Shown: positions 43,910 through 53,813, counted from the stretch's first letter. The stretch is DNA of 64,000 nt from Mitsuaria sp. PDC51 (GCF_900113225.1 NZ_FOZE01000001.1:806001-870000), one strand, 5' to 3'. The notes: generated from the letters alone by a model not told the origin. Made by a program: numbers and translations.

Positions 43910-44470
43910 TCAGAACACCGAGCGCAGCACCACGCTGAACGCGCGGATGTTGGCTTTCTCCTTCGCCAGCTTGGCGCGGGTGAAGTCCGCGCCCAGGCCC
44001 ACCGAGTAGGTGTCGTTCAGCGCGAAGGCGGCACCGAGGCCGAGGTAGGGCTGGACCGAGCGCTCGCGGGCGCTCTGGGTGGTGATCTTGTTGTCCCAGG
44101 TGCTGGCCTTGATCTGGTTCCAGGCCACGCCGCCGCGAGCGTTCAGGCTCAGCCGGTCAGTCAACGGATAGCGATAGACGCCGCCGATGCCCCAGCCGCT
44201 GAGCTTGGCGCGGGCGCCGTTGACCTCCTCGCCGGCCTTGACGCGGGCGTAGTCCAGCCAGCTCGCTTCAACGCCCAGGCCGCCACCGAACAGGTAGCCC
44301 AGGCTCAGGCGCGAGTCGACGTCGGTGGCATCGCATTTGGGCAGGTCGCGGCACTGGCCGTTGACCTTGCCGGTGCCCAGCGAGGCTTCGAGATACACCT
44401 GCGCCTGCGCCGCGCCTGCGCCCACGGCCAGCGCGAGCACCAGAAGGGAAGGGAACGGAGAGAACTTCAT
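43910..44470 (-). CDS. Small outer membrane beta-barrel protein
   Basis: From ATG 44470 the protein has 186 residues. It has a signal peptide cut after AQA (about residue 23), then alternating amphipathic strands ending in the aromatic Phe typical of porins (FSVVLRSVF). Two cysteines (QCRDLPKCDA) near residues 40-46 could form a disulfide. It fits the OmpW/OmpA-like 8-strand barrel class. No function can be read from context. Confidence 0.78.
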   Translation of the reverse strand: MKFSPFPSLLVLALAVGAGAAQAQVYLEASLGTGKVNGQCRDLPKCDATDVDSRLSLGYLFGGGLGVEASWLDYARVKAGEEVNGARAKLSGWGIGGVYRYPLTDRLSLNARGGVAWNQIKASTWDNKITTQSARERSVQPYLGLGAAFALNDTYSVGLGADFTRAKLAKEKANIRAFSVVLRSVF

Positions 44471-44712
44471 GCGGGATTGCTTTCGTTGAATTGAAAAAGA
44501 AGCGCCAGCGCGAAGCTGGCGAATCGGATTCTTGAAAGGGCAACCCGAGGCGTAAATCGCATCCATCAGGCAGCGTGGCGTCGTGACTGACTCATGCAAG
44601 GGGGAAGGATCTGCGGGTGGGTGGAAGGCGGCGTTGACGGTGTCTTCGGAGCGCAGACCGCGCATGCCAGCCGATGCACACGCACACGCAGACGCAGACG
44701 CGAGAGCGGACG
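44471..44712. other. Intergenic region, no gene supported
   Basis: This spacer carries the promoter and leader of the small beta-barrel gene (minus). A CGCCAGC/GCTGGCG hairpin (44503-44521) sits in the leader. A CACACGCACACGCAGACGCAG-like simple run occurs near 44675-44700. No coding frame is convincing. Confidence 0.5.
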
Positions 44713-44739
44713 AAAAAAAGCCGGTCCAAGGACCGGCTC
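44713..44739 (-). terminator. Rho-independent terminator of the ornithine cyclodeaminase gene
   Basis: On the minus strand GCCGGTCC-TT-GGACCGGC is followed by seven T. It lies 34 nt after the stop. Confidence 0.95.
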
Positions 44740-44772
44740 GCTTGCGCGTGGAGCGCCGACGGGCAAAGGCGC

Positions 44773-45867
44773 TCAGGCGGCCAGCGGCGCGATCACCGGG
44801 GCCGGCGTGGCGGCGCCCGTGGCGATGCCGAGGCCTTGGGGCTGCGCCGGCAGGCCCAGTTCACCGAACAGGTCCTTCGGGTCGGCCATGTCCGGCACCA
44901 GCGCCAGGTCGCGGCCCAGTCCCAGGGCCAGCGCCCGGTCGCGCAGCCAGCGCAGCGTGGCGAAGTCCTCGAGCGCGAAACCGACCGAGTCGAAGACCGT
45001 GACCTCCTCCGCCGAGCGCCGGCCCGCGGCCTCGCCGCGCAGCACGCGCCAGAACTCGGTGACCGGGAAGTCGGCGGGCATCTGCTGCAGGTCGCCTTCG
45101 ATGCGCGATTGCGGCTCGTACTCGACGAAGACGCTGGCGCGCTCCAGCACGCCGCGATGCAGTTCGGTCTTGCCGGGGCAGTCGCCGCCGACGCCGTTGA
45201 TGTGCATGCCGGGCTCGACCATCTCCGGCGTCAGGATGGTGGCATTGCGCTTGTCGGCGGTGACCGTGGTGACGATGTCGGCGCCGCGCACCGCTTCGGC
45301 GGTGTCGCGGCAGCGGACCACCGTCAGGCCCTCGATGCGCGACAGGTGGCGGACCAGCTTGTCCGTCGCCGCCGGGTCGACGTCGAAGAGGCGGATCTGG
45401 GTGATGCCCAGCAGGTGGTGGAAGGCCAGGGCCTGGAACTCCGCCTGGGCGCCGTTGCCGATCAGCGCCATCACGCGCGAGTCGCGGCGGGCCAGGTGTT
45501 GCGCGGCCAGCGCCGAGGTGGCGGCGGTGCGCAGCGCGGTGCTGAGCGTCAGCTCGGACAGCACCTGCGGGGTGCCGGTCGCGACATCGGCGAGCACGCC
45601 GAAAGCCATCACCGTGGGCAGGCCCACGAGGTGGTTTTTGGGGTGACCGTTGACGTACTTGAAGGTGTAGAGCGCGGCGTCGGAGATCGGCATCAGCTCG
45701 ATCACGCCTTCGTCGGAATGGTTGGCGACGCGGGCGCTCTTGTCGAATTCGGCCCAGCGGACGTAGTCGTCGGCGATGTAGCGGGCCAGGGTCTGGAAGC
45801 TGTGCGCCAGGCCGTCGTGGCGGACCACGCGGGCGACGTCGGGGGTGAGGAGCAATCGGGTCGTCAT
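44773..45867 (-). CDS. Ornithine cyclodeaminase / mu-crystallin family protein
   Basis: From ATG 45867 the protein has 364 residues. The NAD-binding motif ALIGNGAQAEFQALAFHHL is clear, with DIVTTVTADKRNATIL and MHINGVGGDCPGKTELH typical of the ornithine cyclodeaminase branch. It would convert L-ornithine to L-proline and ammonia. A longer form from 45879 adds four residues; GAG lies before the shorter start. A divergent Lrp/AsnC regulator 200 bp away is the likely controller, as for other amino-acid catabolic genes. Confidence 0.88.
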   Translation of the reverse strand: MTTRLLLTPDVARVVRHDGLAHSFQTLARYIADDYVRWAEFDKSARVANHSDEGVIELMPISDAALYTFKYVNGHPKNHLVGLPTVMAFGVLADVATGTPQVLSELTLSTALRTAATSALAAQHLARRDSRVMALIGNGAQAEFQALAFHHLLGITQIRLFDVDPAATDKLVRHLSRIEGLTVVRCRDTAEAVRGADIVTTVTADKRNATILTPEMVEPGMHINGVGGDCPGKTELHRGVLERASVFVEYEPQSRIEGDLQQMPADFPVTEFWRVLRGEAAGRRSAEEVTVFDSVGFALEDFATLRWLRDRALALGLGRDLALVPDMADPKDLFGELGLPAQPQGLGIATGAATPAPVIAPLAA

Positions 45868-46083
45868 CGGCCGTCTCATGGCAGTGAGGATGCCTCCATT
45901 CTTCGGATCCGCGTGTCAGCAGGAAGCCAAACAACTGATCAATAATCGAAGCCGATTGGGCATTTCGGCAGCGGCGGCTGTCGAAATGACGTGAAATCCG
46001 GGTTAACCCTGGGCGCTGTGCGCGCATCCGCGCCGGACATGCGCCACGATGGTGCGGCCCGGTCGCGACTTCCGGGAGCCTCC

Positions 46084-46509
46084 ATGGACACGCTGGACCA
46101 TCAACTCATCGCGCTGCTGCGCCAGGACGCGCGCGCCAGCATCGCGACGTTGGCGCACAAGCTGAAGGTGTCGCGGGGGACGGTGACCAACCGGCTGACG
46201 CGCCTGGAGGACAGCGGCCAGATCGTCGGCTACACCGTCCGGCTGCGCGCCGACGTGGCCCAGCCGCACATCACCGCCTGGATGAGCATCGCCGTCGAGG
46301 GCAACCGCACCCGCGAGGTCGTCGGCATCCTGCTGGGCGAGCCCGGCGTGGCCGGGCTGTTCGACACCAACGGCCGCTGGGACCTGCTGGCCGAATTGCG
46401 CGCCGACAACCTCAGCGAGCTGGCGGAGATCCTGGAGCGGGTGCGCCTGATCAAGGGCATCGGCGCGACCGAGACCAGCATCCACCTGCAGACCTACAAG
46501 CTGTCCTGA
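46084..46509 (+). CDS. Lrp/AsnC family transcriptional regulator
   Basis: This 141-residue protein has a winged helix-turn-helix at residues 4-50 (DHQLIALLRQDARASIATLAHKL, SRGTVTNRLTRLE) and a C-terminal RAM ligand-binding domain (about 65-140). These regulators sense amino acids and often act on a divergent gene, here the ornithine cyclodeaminase. GGGAG precedes ATG 46084 by 5 nt; the upstream open frame is non-coding. Confidence 0.92.
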   Translation: MDTLDHQLIALLRQDARASIATLAHKLKVSRGTVTNRLTRLEDSGQIVGYTVRLRADVAQPHITAWMSIAVEGNRTREVVGILLGEPGVAGLFDTNGRWDLLAELRADNLSELAEILERVRLIKGIGATETSIHLQTYKLS

Positions 46510-46550
46510 CGCCGCGTCCGGCCGCGCCAGGCCCCGCATCACGCGTTGCG

Positions 46551-47414
46551 TCAGCGTTTCGCGGGCGGCGCGTCGTCGTCGGGTTCGGGCGCGTCGGGCT
46601 CGAGTTGGAAGTGGCCGTCGCGCAGTTCCATGCGGGTGCGCTGCACTACCGGGCGCGGCGCGGGGCAGTCGCCTTCGTTGAAGCGCAGCACGATCTCCAC
46701 GCGCGGGCCGCGGCCGGGGCTCAGCACGCTGACGCCCGAGGTCTGCGGCGCCGCGCCCGCGCCGCAGGCCTGCGGACCGGGCTTGTCGTCGAAGCCGAGT
46801 TCGGCGCCAAGCTGCAGTTCGCCGTCGCGCTCCAGCACCAGGCGCTCGCTGCGGCTCTCGCGGCCGCGGTCCTGGTCGTGGCGCCGGCTGCGCAGGATCC
46901 AGCGCTGTTCGTCGAGCTGCAGCAGTTGCAGGTCCTCGTCGCCCGAGCCCGGCGCGCCGGCCATCAGGAGTGGGCCCTTGGCGCGCAGGCGCCAGCGGCC
47001 CTGCGCGTCGGCGGCCAGCACCGCCGCGCCGAGCGCCGGCACGCAGGCCGGGCAGCGGAACTGCTCGCGCGGTCCGGGCGTCAGCTGGTAGACCAGCATC
47101 AGCTTGTCGACGTCCTGCTCGACGTAGCGCGCGCGGAAGACCTCGCGCACTTCGGCGCGCAGGGTCGGCGAGCGGCCGCCGAAGAAGGCGGCGACGCGCG
47201 CATCGCGCCAGCTGCTGCCGCCGTAGACCATCTTCATCGCGAGCTCGGGCTTGGGCGGTTGCTCGATGGCCACGGGGAGCTGCGCGAGCGCGTTCGCGGC
47301 GGCGAGCAGCAGCGGCGCGGCGGCGCCCAGCGCGAAGGCTCGGGACGAGACAGGAAAGAAGGCGGGGCGTTGGAACACGTCGGCGGCGAATCGGAGGTAC
47401 CAGGGGGCGATCAT
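46551..47414 (-). CDS. Exported protein of unknown function
   Basis: From ATG 47414 the protein has 287 residues. It has a long signal-like N-terminus (ending LLAAANALAQ, about residue 45), then a mixed domain with PPKPELAMKMVYGGSSWRDARVA and FRCPACVPALGAAV (Cys pair CPAC), and an acidic C-terminus (PDAPEPDDDAPPAKR). No family was recognised. The start is uncertain; a GTG at 47378 would shorten the leader. It is divergent from pncB. Confidence 0.6.
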   Translation of the reverse strand: MIAPWYLRFAADVFQRPAFFPVSSRAFALGAAAPLLLAAANALAQLPVAIEQPPKPELAMKMVYGGSSWRDARVAAFFGGRSPTLRAEVREVFRARYVEQDVDKLMLVYQLTPGPREQFRCPACVPALGAAVLAADAQGRWRLRAKGPLLMAGAPGSGDEDLQLLQLDEQRWILRSRRHDQDRGRESRSERLVLERDGELQLGAELGFDDKPGPQACGAGAAPQTSGVSVLSPGRGPRVEIVLRFNEGDCPAPRPVVQRTRMELRDGHFQLEPDAPEPDDDAPPAKR

Positions 47415-47510
47415 CGCCGAGTGCTGGAATGAGGGCGGGGCAGGGCCGAGGCAAGGGCCTGGGTGAGGGCCGGCAGCAGGGGCGGGAAGGCGGCGGTACA
47501 GTCGCCGCCC

Positions 47511-48725
47511 ATGAGCCGTTCCGACACCTCGCCGCCGGTGATCCGCAGCCTGCTGGAGACCGACCTCTACAAGTTCACGATGTGGCAGGCGATGCTGCAC
47601 CGGCATCCGCAGGCGCAGGCCGAGTACCGCTTCGCCTGCCGCAACACGCCGCAGTACCCGCTCGCGACGCTGGTGGCCGACCTCGAGCGCGAACTGGACC
47701 ACCTGTGCGCGCTGACCTTCCGGCCGGACGAGCTCGACTACCTGCGCGGCCTGCGCTTCATGAAGCCGGACTTCATCGACCTGCTGCGCATCTTCCGTTT
47801 CCAGCGCGACTTCATTTCGGTGCGCGCGGACGGCGAGCGGCTCGAGATCATCGTGCGCGGCCCGCAGGTGCATGTGATGGGCTTCGAGATCTTCGTGCTG
47901 GCGATGGTCAACGAGCTGTACTTCCGGCGCTTCGATGCCGCGCCGGCGATCGAGGAAGGCCGGCGCCGGCTCAAGCGCAAGGTCGAGACGGTGCGCGCCT
48001 TCGTCCGCGACGAGGCGCCGCGCCGCCACCCGTTCCAGTTCTTCGACTTCGGCCTGCGCCGGCGTTTCTCCGGCGCCTGGCACGAGGAGGTGCTGCGCAC
48101 GCTGCGCGACGAGCTGCCGGAGACCTTCCGCGGCACGTCCAACGTGCTGCTGGCCAAGGAACTGGGGCTGGTGCCGATCGGCACGATGGCGCACGAGTAC
48201 CTGCAGGCCTACCAGGCCACCGGCGTGCGGCTGCGCGACCACCAGAAGGCGGCGCTCGAGGACTGGGTGCAGGAGTACCGCGGCGACCTGGGCATCGCGC
48301 TCACCGACGTGATCGGCATGGACGCGTTCCTGGCCGATTTCGACCTCTACTTCGCCAAGCTCTTCGACGGGCTGCGTCACGATTCGGGCGATCCGGTCGA
48401 ATGGGGCGAGAAGGCGCTGGCGCACTACGAGCAGCTGCGCATCGACGCCAACACCAAGCGGCTGGTGTTCTCTGACGCGCTGGACATGCCCAAGGCGCTG
48501 GCGCTGTACCGCCATTTCGCGGACCGCGTCCAACTGGGCTTCGGCATCGGGACCCAGCTCAGCAACGACATGGGGCTGCCGACGCTGAACATCGTCATCA
48601 AGCTGACCCACGTCAATGGACAGCCGGTGGCCAAGCTCTCCGACAGCCCCGGCAAGACCATGTGCGAGGACCAGACCTTCCTGGCCTACCTGCGGCAGGT
48701 GTTCAAGGTGCCGAGTCCGCGATAG
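47511..48725 (+). CDS. pncB: Nicotinate phosphoribosyltransferase
   Basis: This 404-residue protein has [18 protein letters not shown] near the N-terminus, [13 protein letters not shown]-like FQFFDFG, the phosphoribosyl-site [13 protein letters not shown] and MAHEY, and [11 protein letters not shown]. It joins nicotinate and PRPP to nicotinate mononucleotide in the NAD salvage route. ATG 47511 begins the conserved region; no strong ribosome site is present. It is monocistronic. Confidence 0.95.
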   Translation: MSRSDTSPPVIRSLLETDLYKFTMWQAMLHRHPQAQAEYRFACRNTPQYPLATLVADLERELDHLCALTFRPDELDYLRGLRFMKPDFIDLLRIFRFQRDFISVRADGERLEIIVRGPQVHVMGFEIFVLAMVNELYFRRFDAAPAIEEGRRRLKRKVETVRAFVRDEAPRRHPFQFFDFGLRRRFSGAWHEEVLRTLRDELPETFRGTSNVLLAKELGLVPIGTMAHEYLQAYQATGVRLRDHQKAALEDWVQEYRGDLGIALTDVIGMDAFLADFDLYFAKLFDGLRHDSGDPVEWGEKALAHYEQLRIDANTKRLVFSDALDMPKALALYRHFADRVQLGFGIGTQLSNDMGLPTLNIVIKLTHVNGQPVAKLSDSPGKTMCEDQTFLAYLRQVFKVPSPR

Positions 48726-48757
48726 GCGCTCGCGTCCTGCGACGGCGGTGGCCGTGC

Positions 48758-51163
48758 TCAGTCCCGGTGCGCCGTGATGCGATGGATCACCGGGCCCGCC
48801 AACAGCGGCGTGGGCTTGCCCTCGACCCAGTCCTGGTGCCCCGCGCCGTAGAACGGCGACATCGGATGGCCGCTCTGCCCGCCCGCCATCGACAACCAGC
48901 CTTGTTCCTCGCGGCCCGGCGAGACGACCAGCCGCTCCGACTGCCCGAAGGCCGGCCCGGCCACATGCGGCAGGTTGCTGTCGCCCGACTGCGGCACCGA
49001 CGGCATGTCCAGCCAGCGCGACAGCGCCGGGATCGCCTTGGCCAGCGGATGCTGGATGCGACTGGCGTTCTGCGCGCCCCAGGTGGCGCCGCCGAGGTTG
49101 CCGTCCGGCGCGACCTCGCGGGCCGCGGCGTCCAGCTGCGCCAGCAGCAACGCATCCCAGCTCGCGTAGGCCGCCGGCAGCAGGTGCACGGGACGCTCGT
49201 CGAGCGCGCGCGCCGCGCTGTACTCGAACTGGTTGCGCCAGCGGATGCGGCGCTTCGGGTCGAGCTGCCGATCGCCCAGCGCGGGCAGCGTCCAGTCGTC
49301 CCACAAGGTATCGAGCACCCGCAGCCGTGCCTGGCGCACCAGGCGGTAGGCAGCCGAGTCCGCGTCGGCGCGCCCGTTCCAGTTCTCGAGCAGCTGCACG
49401 AACGCGCGGTGCGTCGGATGGGTCGCGGCATCGCTGCGCGCCACCGCCAGCAGCCGAGCCGCCCAGGTCTTCATGAAGCGCGCCTCGTCGTCGTGATGGA
49501 TCGCGCCGATCGAGGCTTCGTCGTGCTTGTCGCGCGCGGAGAGCCGGTCGCGGATCTGCTGCGCGCGGGCGCCGAGATCGAAGCCGCCGTCGCCGAGCAA
49601 CTCGCCGGGCGCGCCATCCAGCTGGCGGTTGTTGGCGGTCCACAGCTGGCCTTGCGCCGGCGAGAGCACCTGTGGCGCCCGGTCCGGATCGAGCCACTCG
49701 CGGCGCATCGCACCCGGCGCGACGAAGCGCCCGAAGGCGTCCGGCAGCCCTGGCTGCGCCCACAACCGACCGGCGATGGTCCAGCCGATCTGGCCGTCGC
49801 GGTCGGCGGCGATCAGGTTCTGGTGCGGCATGCCGGCGCGCTGCGCCAGCGCCAGCGCGTCGCTGACATGGCGCATCCGCAGCATCCGGTCCAGCTCGAG
49901 GTTGTAGGCCGCGCCCTGATGCGCGACCCAGTGCAGCGCGAAGCGGCGGTCGCCGTCGGTGGTCACGATCGGCGCGCCGTCGATCTCGCTGACCGTCATC
50001 GTCACCGCGGGACCGCCGTGGACTTCCAGGGTCTCGGTGTGCGTCGAGGTCTTGGCGTCGGCCGGCACCTCGACCCAGTCGAACCACTGGCCGTAGGCAT
50101 TCGTGAAGCCCCAGGCCACCGCGCCGTTGCTGCCGACGACCATCGCCGGCAGGCCCGGCAGCGTCACGCCGGCGGCGCGCAGGCCGTTCGCGCCGCTGCC
50201 GATCTGGAACTGCGCGCGGTACCAGATGGCCGGCACGCCCAGGCCCAGGTGCATGTCGTCGGCCAGGATCGCGCCGCCGTGCGTCGAGCGCGAACCGGCG
50301 ACCGCCCAGTTGTTGCTGCCCAGCACCGGCGGCTCCGCGCGGGCGCTCGCCGGCGAGGCCGCGGGACCGGGGACGGATGCGCTGGCCGGCGCCTCGGGCG
50401 CTGGAGCGCGACGCAGGTCCAACTGCTCGGGCGTCGGCATCGGCGGCGGCGCCAGCTGGCTGCCGTCGAGCGCCGCGTCCCAGCGGCCGCCCCGCGGGCT
50501 GAGCCAGTCGAAGACCGCGTCGCCGGCGCGCTCGCGCAGCACCGCGCGCTCGAAGCCGGCCTCGAAGCTGGTCCCCTGCAGCATGAAGTACATCTCCGCG
50601 ATCACCAGCAGCGAGTCCACCGGCGTCCAGTCCTGCGGCCGCGCGCGCAGCAGCAGGTAGGGCCAGGGCCGCATCGGCAGCGCATGCAGCCCGGCGTTGA
50701 CGCCCTCGGTGTAGGCCAGCAGCAGCAGCCGGTCCTCGCCGGAGAGCTGCTCGAAGCGGTCGGTCAGCCGCGCCCGCAGCCGATGCACGCGCCGCGTGCG
50801 ATCGCGCTCCAGCGCCTTGTCCCCGAACAGCGCGGACAGCTCGCCGGCGGCCGAGCGGCGCGTCAGATCCATCTCGAAGAAGCGTTCCTGCGCATGGGCG
50901 AAGCCCAGCCCGCGCGCCACGTCCAGCCGCGTGCGGCCCTCGACGACGAGCGTGCCGAGCGCGTCGCGGCCCAGGCTCACCGGCGCGCTCAGGCCGGGGA
51001 TCGCGGCGTCGCCGTCGAGCTGCGGCAGGCTGGCGCGCACGCTGGTCCAGACGCCGAGCGCCAGCGCGATCAGCAGCAGCGGCAGCCCGATCAGGGCCCG
51101 CACCAGCCAGCGTCGGGGCGCGCCGGGTCGGCGGTGGCTGTCCTTGGCGCTCTTGTCATTCAT
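48758..51163 (-). CDS. Penicillin acylase family hydrolase
   Basis: This 801-residue Ntn-hydrolase precursor has an N-terminal membrane or signal helix (about 22-43), an alpha chain (to about 250), a Pro/Ala-rich spacer and a beta chain starting at Ser283 (G|SNNWAVAG), which becomes the N-terminal nucleophile after self-cleavage. DDMHLGLGVPAIWY and GSNGAVAWGFTNAYGQWFD are family signatures. Family members cleave amides such as beta-lactam side chains or N-acyl-homoserine lactones. The native substrate is unknown. Confidence 0.92.
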   Translation of the reverse strand: MNDKSAKDSHRRPGAPRRWLVRALIGLPLLLIALALGVWTSVRASLPQLDGDAAIPGLSAPVSLGRDALGTLVVEGRTRLDVARGLGFAHAQERFFEMDLTRRSAAGELSALFGDKALERDRTRRVHRLRARLTDRFEQLSGEDRLLLLAYTEGVNAGLHALPMRPWPYLLLRARPQDWTPVDSLLVIAEMYFMLQGTSFEAGFERAVLRERAGDAVFDWLSPRGGRWDAALDGSQLAPPPMPTPEQLDLRRAPAPEAPASASVPGPAASPASARAEPPVLGSNNWAVAGSRSTHGGAILADDMHLGLGVPAIWYRAQFQIGSGANGLRAAGVTLPGLPAMVVGSNGAVAWGFTNAYGQWFDWVEVPADAKTSTHTETLEVHGGPAVTMTVSEIDGAPIVTTDGDRRFALHWVAHQGAAYNLELDRMLRMRHVSDALALAQRAGMPHQNLIAADRDGQIGWTIAGRLWAQPGLPDAFGRFVAPGAMRREWLDPDRAPQVLSPAQGQLWTANNRQLDGAPGELLGDGGFDLGARAQQIRDRLSARDKHDEASIGAIHHDDEARFMKTWAARLLAVARSDAATHPTHRAFVQLLENWNGRADADSAAYRLVRQARLRVLDTLWDDWTLPALGDRQLDPKRRIRWRNQFEYSAARALDERPVHLLPAAYASWDALLLAQLDAAAREVAPDGNLGGATWGAQNASRIQHPLAKAIPALSRWLDMPSVPQSGDSNLPHVAGPAFGQSERLVVSPGREEQGWLSMAGGQSGHPMSPFYGAGHQDWVEGKPTPLLAGPVIHRITAHRD

Positions 51164-51246
51164 CGATGGGCTCTCCGCTTGCGGGCCGGGATTGTGCGTG
51201 CGCCTGGCAACAGGATCGCTACAGCGTTTCCCTAGAATCCCGCGCC

Positions 51247-52227
51247 ATGTTCCGAGACGACCGCGACCCTACCAAATCCGCCGGCCTGCCGCCCGAGCCG
51301 TCCCGTCGCCGCTGGCTGCTCGCCGCCGGTGCCGCCGGCCTGGGCGCGCTGGGCGGCTGCACGACGCTGTCGCCCACCAGCGCGCCGACGCCGGTGGTGA
51401 CCACGCCCGACCCCGAGCTGCCCACGCCCGTCACGCCCAAGCCGGTGCCCAAGCCCCCGCGCCTGGGCCTGGCGCTGGGTGGCGGCGCCGCGCGCGGTTT
51501 CGCCCACATCGGCGTGATCCAGGTGCTGGAGGAAAACGGCATCAAGGTCGACCTGGTCTGCGGCACCTCGGCCGGCAGCCTGGTGGGGGCGCTCTACGCG
51601 GCCGGGTGCAGCGGCAAGGAGCTGCAGACCGTCGCCGAGGCGATGGACGAGGGCGCGATCACCGACTGGACCTTCCCGATGCGCGGCCTGATCCGCGGCG
51701 AGGCGCTGGCGCGCTACGTCCGGCAGATGACCGGCAACCGCGGGCTGGAACAGCTGCCGCTGCCGCTGGGCATCGTCGCGACCGACCTGGGCGACGGCTC
51801 GCCCATCCTGTTCCGCCAGGGCGACGTGGGCACCGCGGTGCGGGCGTCCAGCGCGGTGCCGGCGGTGTTCCAGCCGGTGAAGATCGGCAACCGCGAGTAC
51901 GTCGACGGCGGCCTGGTGGCGCCGGTGCCGGTGCGCTTCGCCCGGCAGATGGGCGCGGAGCTGGTCATCGCCGTCGACATCGGCGAGCCGCCCGATCCCA
52001 AGATCCCCGGCGACGCGATGCGCATGCTGCTGCAGACCTTCTCGATCATGGGCAAGTCGATCAACCAGTACGAGCTGCAGGGCGCCGACGTGGTGCTGCG
52101 GCCCAAGCTGGACGGCTTCAGCGGCTCGGACTTCAGCACCCGGCGCCGCGCGATCACGCTCGGCCGCGAGGTGGCGACGGCGATGCTGCCGGAGATCCGC
52201 CGCAAGATCGCCGCGAAGACGCGCTGA
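51247..52227 (+). CDS. Patatin-like phospholipase lipoprotein (RssA-like)
   Basis: This 326-residue protein has a twin-arginine-like leader SRRRWLLAAGAAGLGALGGC with a lipobox Cys near residue 38, a Pro/Thr linker and a patatin domain. The domain shows oxyanion GGGAARGF, nucleophile Ser108 in GTSAG and Asp220 in DGG. It should be an acyl hydrolase at the membrane. ATG 51247 was chosen; upstream frame lacks coding signs. The linker (PTPVVTTPDPELPTPVTPKPVP) suggests it reaches away from the membrane. Confidence 0.9.
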   Translation: MFRDDRDPTKSAGLPPEPSRRRWLLAAGAAGLGALGGCTTLSPTSAPTPVVTTPDPELPTPVTPKPVPKPPRLGLALGGGAARGFAHIGVIQVLEENGIKVDLVCGTSAGSLVGALYAAGCSGKELQTVAEAMDEGAITDWTFPMRGLIRGEALARYVRQMTGNRGLEQLPLPLGIVATDLGDGSPILFRQGDVGTAVRASSAVPAVFQPVKIGNREYVDGGLVAPVPVRFARQMGAELVIAVDIGEPPDPKIPGDAMRMLLQTFSIMGKSINQYELQGADVVLRPKLDGFSGSDFSTRRRAITLGREVATAMLPEIRRKIAAKTR

Positions 52228-52245
52228 TCCGCGGGAGCGGGGCGT

Positions 52246-52815
52246 CTAGAGGCGCTCGCCGCGCGCGCTGGCCTCGATCAGCTTGTTCAGCCGGGCCAGC
52301 TGGGTCTCGGGCTTCTTCGCGCTGAGGATGTGCCAGATGCTGGTGCGGCGGTAGCCGTCCGGCTGCTGCTGGAAGAAGGCCCAGGCGGCCGGATGCCGCA
52401 TGAAGACGACCTCGTGGGCCGGCGTCAGTTCCACCAGTTCCTTGGGCTGCTCGAACGCATAGACCCGCGAGCGCTCCTCCTGGCGGCGCTCGAAGGCGGC
52501 CAGCCCGGCCGGCTTCATGCGACCTTCCTGGATCAGCGCCTCGGCGCGGGCGATATTGACCGCGCTCCAGATCGACACCGCCTTGCGCGGCGTGAAGCGG
52601 ATCTTGTAGCGCTTGTCGTCGATGCGGGTGCGCACGCCGTCGATCCAGCCGTGGCAGAGCGCCTCGTCGACCGACTCCGGCCAGGCGAGGCTGGGTTCGC
52701 CGGTGGCGCGCTTGTGGAAGCCGACCACGACCTCGGTGGCCGTGGCGGCGTGCTGGTCGAGCCAGTCGCGGAACTCGGCGGCGCTGGCGAAGAAGATCGG
52801 GGTGCGGGTGGCCAT
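52246..52815 (-). CDS. YdeI/OmpD-associated family protein
   Basis: This 189-residue soluble protein has the YdeI-type N-terminal domain (FASAAEFRDWLDQHAATATEVVVGFHK, ESVDEALCHGWIDG, FTPRKAVSIWSAVNIARAEALI) and a bacteriocin-protection-like C-terminal part ending in a helix (QLARLNKLIEASARGERL). The role is poorly known. ATG 52815 starts at the conserved block. It converges with the patatin gene and stands divergent to tetR. Confidence 0.85.
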   Translation of the reverse strand: MATRTPIFFASAAEFRDWLDQHAATATEVVVGFHKRATGEPSLAWPESVDEALCHGWIDGVRTRIDDKRYKIRFTPRKAVSIWSAVNIARAEALIQEGRMKPAGLAAFERRQEERSRVYAFEQPKELVELTPAHEVVFMRHPAAWAFFQQQPDGYRRTSIWHILSAKKPETQLARLNKLIEASARGERL

Positions 52816-52980
52816 GGGCCGCGAGTATGCCCCGGTACCGGGCTCGGCCTGGCAGCAGCGCCGGTGCCCGTGGCGCGCGTTTTGCCCTTGGACAGGAAGC
52901 GCCGGTCGCCGTGGGCGCGGCCGCCGCCGCCGGACGCGTCGGTCGCCGTCGGCCCGCGAGGAGGGGTTGGGGTCAGCTTT

Positions 52981-52998
52981 TTGCGTACGTGTACGCAA
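52981..52998. promoter_or_regulatory. Palindromic operator upstream of the tetR-type gene
   Basis: TTGCGTAC and GTACGCAA form perfect 8-bp arms separated by GT. A further half-site CGTACGC lies at about 53063. The site is 100 bp before the TetR start and fits an autoregulatory TetR operator. Confidence 0.6.
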
Positions 52999-53097
52999 TG
53001 ACGAAGGTCCCGTCCCTGAGCGGGTTCACGAGGATTGGATGCGGTCTCCAGCGTGAGATAACGTACGCCCACAATAACCTTTGGATGCAGGAACGCC

Positions 53098-53805
53098 GTG
53101 GCACACATCGATCAGCACACCGACCGCGAGCGGCCCCGGCTGCGCCGCGGCCCCGCCGAGATGGCCGCGCTCAAGCGCGAGATGCTGGAGCGCGCTCGCA
53201 AGATCTACCGGGACGAAGGCGTGGAGGCGCTGAGCATGCGGCGCCTGGCGCAGGAGCTGGGGATCTCGACGATGGCGATCTACAGCTACTTCGAGAGCAA
53301 GAAGGCGCTGCTGGACGGGCTGTGGATCGAGGTCTTCGAGGCGCTGACCGACGAGCTGCTGGACGCCTCCAAGGACCAGCGCGCCCCGCGCAAGGTGCTG
53401 GAGGCGCACACCCGCTGCCTGCTGGACTTCTGGGAGCGACATCCGGAGCAGTTCCGGATGATCTACATGTCGCTGACCCAGACGGGCTCGCTGGAGGAGA
53501 TCGGCCAGTCGCAGCAACCGGTCTACAACCGGCTGCTGGGCCTGATGCGGGAGCGGGTGGCGGCCTGCGCGCCGGAGGGCTTCGAGCCCGATGAAACCGC
53601 GATCCGGCTGATCTGCGACCAGATGTCGGTGCGCACCATGGGCTACCTGATGATGGTGATCGGCCTGCCGCGCTACCCGCTGTACGACCGCGAGGCGCTG
53701 CGCGAATTCACCGTGCAGGGCGTGCTGCGCGACGTGGCGGACCAGTTCGCTCGCTTCGCTTCCGGGGCGAACGCGACGACGCCGATGGTGTCGTCAGGCG
53801 ATTGA
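53098..53805 (+). CDS. TetR family transcriptional regulator
   Basis: This 235-residue protein (GTG start) has an N-terminal helix-turn-helix at about 25-72 (ARKIYRDEGVEALSMRRLAQELGISTMAIYSYFESKKALL) and an all-helical ligand domain. AGGAAC precedes the GTG at a good distance. It likely binds the palindrome at 52981-52998. Its target gene and ligand are unknown; YdeI is the nearest divergent gene. Confidence 0.9.
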   Translation: MAHIDQHTDRERPRLRRGPAEMAALKREMLERARKIYRDEGVEALSMRRLAQELGISTMAIYSYFESKKALLDGLWIEVFEALTDELLDASKDQRAPRKVLEAHTRCLLDFWERHPEQFRMIYMSLTQTGSLEEIGQSQQPVYNRLLGLMRERVAACAPEGFEPDETAIRLICDQMSVRTMGYLMMVIGLPRYPLYDREALREFTVQGVLRDVADQFARFASGANATTPMVSSGD

Positions 53806-53813
53806 TCCGCGCC

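Noticed and set aside
46551-50087. Long minus-strand frame joining the exported protein to sequence over pncB and the penicillin acylase gene
   Set aside because: Only the last 287 residues look coding; the rest overlaps pncB and the acylase gene and is Arg/Gly-rich noise.
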